Source: an uncultured Duganella sp.
GTDB lineage: Bacteria > Pseudomonadota > Gammaproteobacteria > Burkholderiales > Burkholderiaceae
Direction of reading: 5' to 3'
Length of the DNA stretch: 28,830 bases
NCBI GenBank assembly: GCA_946482635.1
Contig: CAMLSG010000049.1
Span: 1-28,830 of the forward strand
The notes below the pieces were generated by a model. That model was not told where the DNA came from, did no database searches, and saw only the letters and a list, made by a program, of their open reading frames with translations. Shown here in pieces: positions 24,511 to 28,830 of this stretch. Both the position numbers and the translations under genes were made by a program. The first letter of the stretch is position 1. The number at the start of each line of letters is the position of its first letter.

Positions 24511-26277
24511 TCAATGCGCGCGCTTCTGCACCAGCGCGCTGCCCACGCCATGGCGCTTGCCTTCGCTGACCGCCGTCACGGTGCCGTCGGGATTGAAGAC
24601 GATGGCGTTGGCAGCACCGATCTCCTCGACTGAGGCATCCCAGCGCTGGCCGAAGCGTTCCAGTGCTTTGGCCTGTGCGCTGTCGGCAAAGCCCGGCTCG
24701 ATGGAAGTGGCCTGGCCATTGCGCTCGGAAATGCGCGGTGCATTCAAGGCCGTCGGCATGTCCATGCCCAGGTCGATATGGTTGAAGATGGTTTGCAGCA
24801 CCGTGGTCACGATGGTGCTGCCGCCAGGGCTGCCGATGGTAAAGGCCGGCTTGCCGTTGCGGAAAGCGATGGTCGGCGACATGCTGCTGCGCGGACGCTT
24901 GCCCGCTTCCGGCACGTTAGGATGCGGGCCGGTGAAATCGAAGTCCGTCATCTCGTTGTTCAGGATGAAGCCATAGCCCGGCACCGTGATGCCGCTGCCG
25001 CCCCACGATTCGATGGTGAAGGTGTAGGCCACGATATTGCCGTCCTTGTCGGAGACGGCAAGGTGGGTGGTGTGCGCGCTCTCCGACAGCAGCCGGGCTT
25101 TGGCGGCGGCGGCCGGGCGCAGCGGCACGCTCGGGTCTTGCTGGAACAGGTAAGGATCGCCAGGCTGCGCGTGGTGATGGGCCTGCGTAGGATCAATCAG
25201 TTCACGGCGCCGTGCGGCGTAGTCCTTGCTGACCAGGCCTGCCACGGGTGCGTCGACGTATTCCGGATCGGCCAGGTAGGCATTGCGGTCGGCGAAGGCC
25301 AGGCGCGCTGCTTCCATGTACAGGTGCTCGGCCTTTTCACGCGGCATCGATTTCAGGTCGAAGCCTTCCAGGATATTGAGCGCTTCCGCAATCGTCACGC
25401 CGCCGCTGCTGGGCAGGGGCATGCCGACCAGCTCATAGCCGCGGTAGGTGCTGCGCACCGGCTGGCGCCAGCGCGCCTCGTAGTTGGCCAGGTCGGCCAG
25501 CGACATCTGGCCCGCCCGCACCGAAACGCCTGCTGCGACAGGAGGCCGGTTGACCGCGTCGAGGATCGCCTGCGCCAGCTTGCCCGAATAGAAGGCTTTC
25601 ACACCCCCGGTGGACAGCAGCCGGTAAGTCTTCGCCAGGTCGGGGTTGCGCAGCACCGTGCCGGCAGGCAGCGCCTTGCCATCCCGCATATAGCGCGCCG
25701 CAGTTTCCGGGAACAGCGCGAACTTTTTCTCGTTTTCCTTGACCAGGGCGACGAAGTTGTCGTTCACCCTGAAGCCATCCTGCGCCACCTTGATGGCCGG
25801 CGCCAGCACCTGCTTGAACGACATGGTGCCGTAGCGGTCGAGCGCATCATGCCAGCCGCGCACCGTGCCCGGCACGCCAACGGCCATGCCGCTGGCAACG
25901 GCGGTGTCGAAGTCCATCGCCTTGCCGTCCGCTGTGAAAGCATTGGACCGGAACGATGCCGGCGCCACTTCGCGATGGTCGAGCGTGATGACGCGGTTTT
26001 CCCTGGCCAGGTAGATGACCATGAAACCGCCGCCCCCCACGCCGCAGCTGAATGGGTCGGTCACGCCCAGCGTAGCGGCAGCTGCCACCGCCGCATCGAC
26101 TGCGTTGCCGCCCTTGTTCAGGATCGCCAGCGCGGCTTGCGAGGCCGGTTCGCTGATGGTGGCCACGGCGCCGCCGGTGCCGCTGGCAACCGGGCTCTTG
26201 GCCCAGGCCGGGGCGCTGCATGCCAGCGCAATGATGATGGAGGAAGTCAGTCGTCGGGGCAGGGCGGTTGGCGTCAT
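24511..26277 (-). CDS. ggt: Gamma-glutamyltransferase (glutathione hydrolase) proenzyme
   Basis: This 588-residue precursor has a signal peptide (about 1-26, cleavage after AWA), so it is periplasmic. It autocleaves before a conserved threonine: SAHTTHLAVSDKDGN places the nucleophile at T403. Substrate-site motifs are LDHREVAP (R102, binds the glutamate carboxylate), RPRSSMSPTIAF (SSMSP at 464-468) and IGSPGGSTIVTTVLQ (482-487, oxyanion). It removes the gamma-glutamyl group from glutathione and other gamma-glutamyl compounds. The gene starts 6 bases after the upstream lipoprotein stop, so the two form an operon. Length is normal. Confidence 0.97.
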   Translation of the reverse strand: MTPTALPRRLTSSIIIALACSAPAWAKSPVASGTGGAVATISEPASQAALAILNKGGNAVDAAVAAAATLGVTDPFSCGVGGGGFMVIYLARENRVITLDHREVAPASFRSNAFTADGKAMDFDTAVASGMAVGVPGTVRGWHDALDRYGTMSFKQVLAPAIKVAQDGFRVNDNFVALVKENEKKFALFPETAARYMRDGKALPAGTVLRNPDLAKTYRLLSTGGVKAFYSGKLAQAILDAVNRPPVAAGVSVRAGQMSLADLANYEARWRQPVRSTYRGYELVGMPLPSSGGVTIAEALNILEGFDLKSMPREKAEHLYMEAARLAFADRNAYLADPEYVDAPVAGLVSKDYAARRRELIDPTQAHHHAQPGDPYLFQQDPSVPLRPAAAAKARLLSESAHTTHLAVSDKDGNIVAYTFTIESWGGSGITVPGYGFILNNEMTDFDFTGPHPNVPEAGKRPRSSMSPTIAFRNGKPAFTIGSPGGSTIVTTVLQTIFNHIDLGMDMPTALNAPRISERNGQATSIEPGFADSAQAKALERFGQRWDASVEEIGAANAIVFNPDGTVTAVSEGKRHGVGSALVQKRAH

Positions 26278-26283
26278 GGGCAG

Positions 26284-26730
26284 CTATGTTGGCTGGGAAA
26301 TATTTACCCGCAAGCTTACCCGATAATCCGGCGCCGGTGCCTTCAATGCCGGTGCTTCGGCCGGCTCAATCCCGAGCAGGGTGAAGGTCAGGCCGTTGCG
26401 CGTCACCGTCTTGCTGGCGCCCGGCATATCGTCTGCCAGCAGGAAGCTGGTATTGCCCTGGCGGTCGGTCAGCACAAAGCTGTAGCTGATATAGCCGGCC
26501 CAGACGCACACTGCGCCTTTTTTGCAACGGCTGTCATTGACGCGCTCGAGCTTGAGCGTAACGGCAGGGGCCAGCGTGACGATTTCCCCTGGTGCCAGGA
26601 CGTAGCTGGCGCTGGTGCGTGGTGCCGGACGGCTGGCTGCGTCGTCGGCAGTACTGCGGGTTGAGCCGCAGGCGGCGGCAATGGCGAGGACCAGGCCCGC
26701 CATGCCCAGACAGATCAGTCTAGCTTGCAT
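26284..26730 (-). CDS. Periplasmic lipoprotein with DSRC..C motif (unknown function)
   Basis: This 148-residue protein has a lipoprotein signal (LAIAAAC, C21), so it is membrane-anchored in the periplasm. The mature part is mainly beta-strand with a conserved-looking core: YVLAPGEIVTLAPAVTLKLERVNDSRCKKGAVCVWAGYISYSFVLTD. The C69/C75 pair in DSRC-x5-C is likely a disulfide; similar DSRCP...CVWAG cores recur in small lipoproteins of unknown role. AGAGGAG lies just before the ATG. It is the first gene of the operon with ggt. Upstream lie a perfect palindrome and the terminator of the PEP-CTERM gene. Confidence 0.75.
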   Translation of the reverse strand: MQARLICLGMAGLVLAIAAACGSTRSTADDAASRPAPRTSASYVLAPGEIVTLAPAVTLKLERVNDSRCKKGAVCVWAGYISYSFVLTDRQGNTSFLLADDMPGASKTVTRNGLTFTLLGIEPAEAPALKAPAPDYRVSLRVNISQPT

Positions 26731-26784
26731 GATGTTCTCCTCTGGCCTGAGAACAGCTTAGCAAATCGCAAACTATCGTGTTGC

Positions 26785-26806
26785 ACTGTTGAGTCCACTC
26801 AACAGT
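26785..26806. promoter_or_regulatory. Perfect 22-bp palindrome upstream of the lipoprotein-ggt operon
   Basis: Arms ACTGTTGAGT (26785-26794) and ACTCAACAGT (26797-26806) flank a CC centre with no mismatch. It lies 55-76 bases upstream of the lipoprotein ATG. On that strand the arm contains TTGAGT, which would be an acceptable -35 box, so it may be an operator overlapping the promoter. No T run follows on either side, so it is not a terminator. The protein that binds it is unknown. Confidence 0.65.
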
Positions 26807-26823
26807 AAGCGTGGTACTTCCCG

Positions 26824-26856
26824 ACAAAAAAAAGCGCCCCGGGGGGCGCTAGTTTT
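26824..26856. terminator. Intrinsic terminator of the PEP-CTERM gene
   Basis: A GC-rich hairpin (AGCGCC at 26833-26838 and GGCGCT at 26845-26850, with CCGGGG between) is flanked by eight A on the left and TTTTT on the right. It ends minus-strand transcription shortly after the PEP-CTERM stop codon and could also work on the plus strand. Confidence 0.9.
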
Positions 26857-26875
26857 TATAGTTGGATTTCACAAC

Positions 26876-27451
26876 TTATTTTGTGCGGCGCCGGCGGGCT
26901 ACCCCCAAGCCCAACAGCCCGGCGCCAAGCAGTGCCAATGAAGCAGGTTCGGGAACGGCCTGCGGAGTCAGCGGCGGTTCGGCTGGAGTGTTGCTGGTGT
27001 TGGCCAGGACCTTGAAGTCGACATTGGTGTTGTTGTCATGCACGTTCAGCGAATTCAGCTTGAAAGTGTGGACCACGCCCCCGGTCAGGACGATGTCGTT
27101 CCAGTAAGCCGAGTAACCGCTGGGCTTGGGGAGCACCTTGTCCATCTTCGCATTGTCGAGGAAGAAGTCGAAATCGAAGTCCTGGACGCTGCCGCCGTTC
27201 GGCGGCGTGATACCGAAGTCAAAGGTGGTATTGGCGTCCACCGTAACGTACAGCACTTCCTGGTCCTTGATGTGGAGCCAGTCGGCAAACGTCCAGACGG
27301 ATTCGCCGTCAGGATTCCAGCTTGCGCTGATCGCGGTGCCAACTGTCAACTCCAGGGGTTGGCCGTTGGTCTGGCCATCTTTAATCTGGCCAGCAGAAGC
27401 GGAACCGGCTGCCAGGGCGATAATTGCGGTCAGTGCAAGCTTCTTAAACAT
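26876..27451 (-). CDS. PEP-CTERM sorting-domain exported protein
   Basis: This 191-residue protein has a signal peptide (about 1-20, ASA/GQ), a beta-rich extracellular middle with several aspartates, and a C-terminal PEP-CTERM signal: VPEPASLALLGAGLLGLG then RRRR. Such proteins are exported, processed at the VPEP site by exosortase (EpsH/XrtA) and linked to the outer surface or exopolysaccharide. No exosortase gene is in this window, so it is encoded elsewhere. The middle region, with WNPDGESVWTFADWLHIKDQEVLYV, resembles no family I can name. Its promoter is a near-perfect sigma-54 element (27489-27504). Rho-independent termination follows the stop. Confidence 0.93.
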   Translation of the reverse strand: MFKKLALTAIIALAAGSASAGQIKDGQTNGQPLELTVGTAISASWNPDGESVWTFADWLHIKDQEVLYVTVDANTTFDFGITPPNGGSVQDFDFDFFLDNAKMDKVLPKPSGYSAYWNDIVLTGGVVHTFKLNSLNVHDNNTNVDFKVLANTSNTPAEPPLTPQAVPEPASLALLGAGLLGLGVARRRRTK

Positions 27452-27488
27452 GGGTAACTCCTCAGTTAATGTGCTCAGTAGTTACAAA

Positions 27489-27504
27489 AGCAATCACCAT
27501 GCCA
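27489..27504 (-). promoter_or_regulatory. Sigma-54 (-24/-12) promoter of the PEP-CTERM gene
   Basis: Read on the minus strand the sequence is TGGCATG-GTGA-TTGCT, matching the sigma-54 consensus TGGCACG-N4-TTGCW at all but one base. The GG and GC are correctly spaced. It lies about 38 bases upstream of the start codon, giving a 5' leader of roughly 27 bases with GGAG before the ATG. Confidence 0.82.
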
Positions 27505-27550
27505 GTAACCGAAACTCAGACATATCAAGGACTTACCGATAGTTGCATGA

Positions 27551-27572
27551 GGGAATGTAAAAATTCCCGACA
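27551..27572. promoter_or_regulatory. Putative upstream activator site for the sigma-54 promoter
   Basis: Two overlapping dyads lie here: GGGAAT-N6-ATTCCC (27551-27568) and TGT-N11-ACA (27556-27572). They sit about 52-68 bases upstream of the -24 box, an ordinary distance for an enhancer-binding protein. PEP-CTERM genes are known to be driven by the PrsK/PrsR two-component system with sigma-54, so PrsR is the natural candidate; that is inference. Confidence 0.5.
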
Positions 27573-27593
27573 TTAAGAAGCTTGTTCGAGGGT

Positions 27594-27627
27594 AAAAAAA
27601 AGCACCGATCCTTGCGGAATCGGTGCT
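27594..27627 (-). terminator. Intrinsic terminator of rpoH
   Basis: AGCACCGAT (27601-27609) pairs with ATCGGTGCT (27619-27627) across a 9-base loop. On the minus strand a run of seven to eight T residues follows, 20 bases after the rpoH stop. Confidence 0.92.
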
Positions 27628-27647
27628 TTCCCTTGAGCAGTGCGGGC

Positions 27648-28538
27648 TTACATATAAGCGGCCAGCGCGCCCTTCATCTTCTTCAATGCTGCCGCTTCGA
27701 TCTGGCGGATGCGTTCGGCCGACACGCCGAATTCTTCTGCCAGCGTGTGCAGCGTGGCGCCCGAGCCGTCGTCGTTGGCCAGCCAGCGTGCCTCCACGAT
27801 GCGGCGCGAACGGGCATCGAGCTTGGACAGGGCAGTTTCCAGGCCTTCCGATTGCAGGCGCACCACCTGTTCCGCTTCCAGTACCTTGGTCGGCTCCATA
27901 TTGTCGGAGGACAGGTAGGCGATCGGCGAGAACTTGTCATCCTCGTCGTCGGACGGCGCTTCCAGGGCAATGTCGCGGCCGCTCAGGCGGGTTTCCATCT
28001 CGATCACATCTTCGCGCTTGACGTCCAGGGTCTTGGCCAGTTCGTCGATCTGTGCCGGCGACATGGCATCCAGGCCCTGCTTGTGGCTGCGCAGGTTGAA
28101 GAACAGCTTGCGCTGGGCCTTGGTGGTGGCCACTTTGACCAGGCGCCAGTTCTTCAGGATGTATTCGTGGATTTCAGCCTTGATCCAGTGCATGGCGTAC
28201 GACACCAGGCGCACGCCCTGGTCAGGGTCGAAGCGCTTGACTGCTTTCATCAGGCCGATATTGCCTTCCTGGATCAGGTCGCCGTGCGGCAGGCCATAGC
28301 CCAGGTAGCCGCGCGCGATCGACACCACCAGGCGCAGGTGGGAGGTCACCAGCGTTTCCGCGGCCTTGATATCGTTCTTTTCCTTCAGGCTCTTGCCGAG
28401 CGCCACTTCTTCCTCGTGGGTCAGCATAGGCAGGCGATTGACGGCCGAGATATAAGCGTCCAGATTGCCCAGGCTCCCGCTGAAGCCAAGGGTCAGCGCG
28501 TTGCTGCCGGCAGGTACCAGTGCGTTTGTTGCGGTCAT
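27648..28538 (-). CDS. rpoH: RNA polymerase sigma-32 factor (heat shock)
   Basis: This 296-residue sigma-70 family factor has region 1.2/2.1 (LDAYISAVNRLPMLTHEEEVALG), core-binding region 2.2 (GDLIQEGNIGLMKAVKRFDP), the -10 recognition region 2.4 (SYAMHWIKAEIHEYILKNWRLVKVATT) and the diagnostic RpoH box QRKLFFNLRSHKQGL (142-156). A C-terminal region 4.2 helix-turn-helix follows (TLHTLAEEFGVSAERIRQIEAAALKKMK). It directs heat-shock gene transcription. The start MTATNALVPAG at 28538 has GAGG upstream; the 36-codon in-frame extension was not used because it reads through the leader. Transcription starts from a promoter overlapped by a CIRCE element, so HrcA control is likely. Confidence 0.97.
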   Translation of the reverse strand: MTATNALVPAGSNALTLGFSGSLGNLDAYISAVNRLPMLTHEEEVALGKSLKEKNDIKAAETLVTSHLRLVVSIARGYLGYGLPHGDLIQEGNIGLMKAVKRFDPDQGVRLVSYAMHWIKAEIHEYILKNWRLVKVATTKAQRKLFFNLRSHKQGLDAMSPAQIDELAKTLDVKREDVIEMETRLSGRDIALEAPSDDEDDKFSPIAYLSSDNMEPTKVLEAEQVVRLQSEGLETALSKLDARSRRIVEARWLANDDGSGATLHTLAEEFGVSAERIRQIEAAALKKMKGALAAYM

Positions 28539-28636
28539 CTTGTCTATCCTCGCTTGAAGGGAATGCTTTTCAGAGTTACCAGCATGCACGACAGAACTTA
28601 AATGATTCTTAACCTCTATCATGCCGTTCTGAACAT

Positions 28637-28666
28637 ATATTAGCACTCTCCCTCGGTGAGTGCCAA
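28637..28666 (-). promoter_or_regulatory. rpoH promoter (-35 TTGGCA, -10 TAATAT)
   Basis: On the minus strand TTGGCA (28666-28661) and TAATAT (28642-28637) are separated by 18 bases, a good vegetative sigma-70 promoter. The leader to the rpoH start is about 90 bases. Both hexamers lie within or at the edge of the CIRCE element. Confidence 0.72.
28640..28666. promoter_or_regulatory. CIRCE element (HrcA operator) in the rpoH promoter
   Basis: TTAGCACTC-N9-GAGTGCCAA matches the CIRCE consensus TTAGCACTC-N9-GAGTGCTAA with one changed base. HrcA binding here would cover both promoter hexamers and repress rpoH until heat shock. Confidence 0.9.
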
Positions 28667-28685
28667 TTGCTGGGATTTTATGGCC

Positions 28686-28707
28686 CTGATAGCAAAAACA
28701 CTATCAG
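28686..28707. repeat. Inverted repeat upstream of the rpoH promoter
   Basis: CTGATAG (28686-28692) and CTATCAG (28701-28707) form a perfect 7-bp dyad with an 8-base A-rich spacer, 20 bases upstream of the -35 box. It could be a second regulatory site; there is no T run, so it is not a terminator. Confidence 0.4.
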
Positions 28708-28767
28708 CAGAACGCTATTCCTTGCGTTGGATCAAAGTCAGGATACGGCGGGGCGAAGGGGCGGCTC

Positions 28768-28830
28768 CGTGCGGGTACGCACGATGAAATTGAAAGTCGG
28801 GGTCAGGTCTGGCAACAGGACAAAATGTCC
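28768..28830. repeat. Palindrome-rich, possibly REP-like sequence at the window end
   Basis: CGTGCG-GGTA-CGCACG (28768-28783) and GGACA-AAA-TGTCC (28818-28830) are perfect hairpins. Between them lies GGGGTCAG (28799-28806), reminiscent of extragenic palindromes mobilised by Y1/RAYT transposases. The sequence runs off the window, so this stays tentative. Confidence 0.35.

Noticed and set aside
24778..26664. A 628-codon plus-strand frame opposite ggt
   Set aside because: It mirrors the ggt and lipoprotein genes, whose catalytic and signal motifs are clear on the minus strand; the product looks like reverse-strand GC-rich translation.
26785..26806. The palindrome as a transcription terminator
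   Set aside because: No T run follows on either strand, and a proper terminator already exists at 26824-26856.

Overview
The window is GC-rich, gene-dense chromosomal DNA. It most likely comes from a betaproteobacterium of the Burkholderiales, and the Oxalobacteraceae (Massilia/Duganella/Janthinobacterium type) fit best. That is an inference from three things: the cytochrome oxidase assembly order (subunit III, a twin-membrane protein on the opposite strand, SURF1, an SCO-like protein, CtaA, CtaB, SCO1), a PEP-CTERM protein, and a CIRCE element in front of rpoH. I saw no tRNA, rRNA, CRISPR array, insertion sequence or prophage. All gaps between genes are under 300 bases.

Layout. Bases 1-4826 hold the aa3-type cytochrome c oxidase biogenesis cluster: the 3' part of subunit III, then heme A synthesis (CtaB makes heme O, CtaA makes heme A) and copper or heme insertion factors (SCO1, SURF1). 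Bases 4846-6443 are a two-gene unit, an AI-2E/PerM-type permease followed by a stand-alone H-NOX gas sensor. Bases 6440-8564 (minus strand) encode a CNNM/CorC-type membrane protein and an orphan periplasmic solute-binding protein. Bases 8653-15141 (minus strand) form a complete tripartite ABC-2 efflux operon of the E. coli YbhG-F-S-R type with its own NodT outer-membrane channel. It is divergent from a CecR-like TetR regulator, with an inverted repeat between them.

Bases 15849-18580 hold a NhaR-like LysR regulator divergent from a DUF475 (TerC-like) plus AIM24-family gene pair. Bases 18655-22384 (minus strand) are a translationally coupled set: a second-type signal peptidase I, an ABC ATPase, and a large fusion of an ABC-2 permease with a CPBP intramembrane protease. 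Bases 22435-24510 hold an ArsR-like regulator divergent from a very reduced P450-like heme protein overlapping a small ABM-fold monooxygenase.

Bases 24511-26730 (minus strand) encode a lipoprotein and gamma-glutamyltransferase behind a perfect 22-bp palindrome. Bases 26876-27451 encode the PEP-CTERM protein with a sigma-54 type promoter, and 27648-28538 encode RpoH with a CIRCE-overlapped promoter. The final 150 bases contain several small palindromes.

The most unusual items are the degenerate P450 unit, the signal peptidase/ABC/CPBP operon, and the H-NOX protein without a nearby signalling partner.
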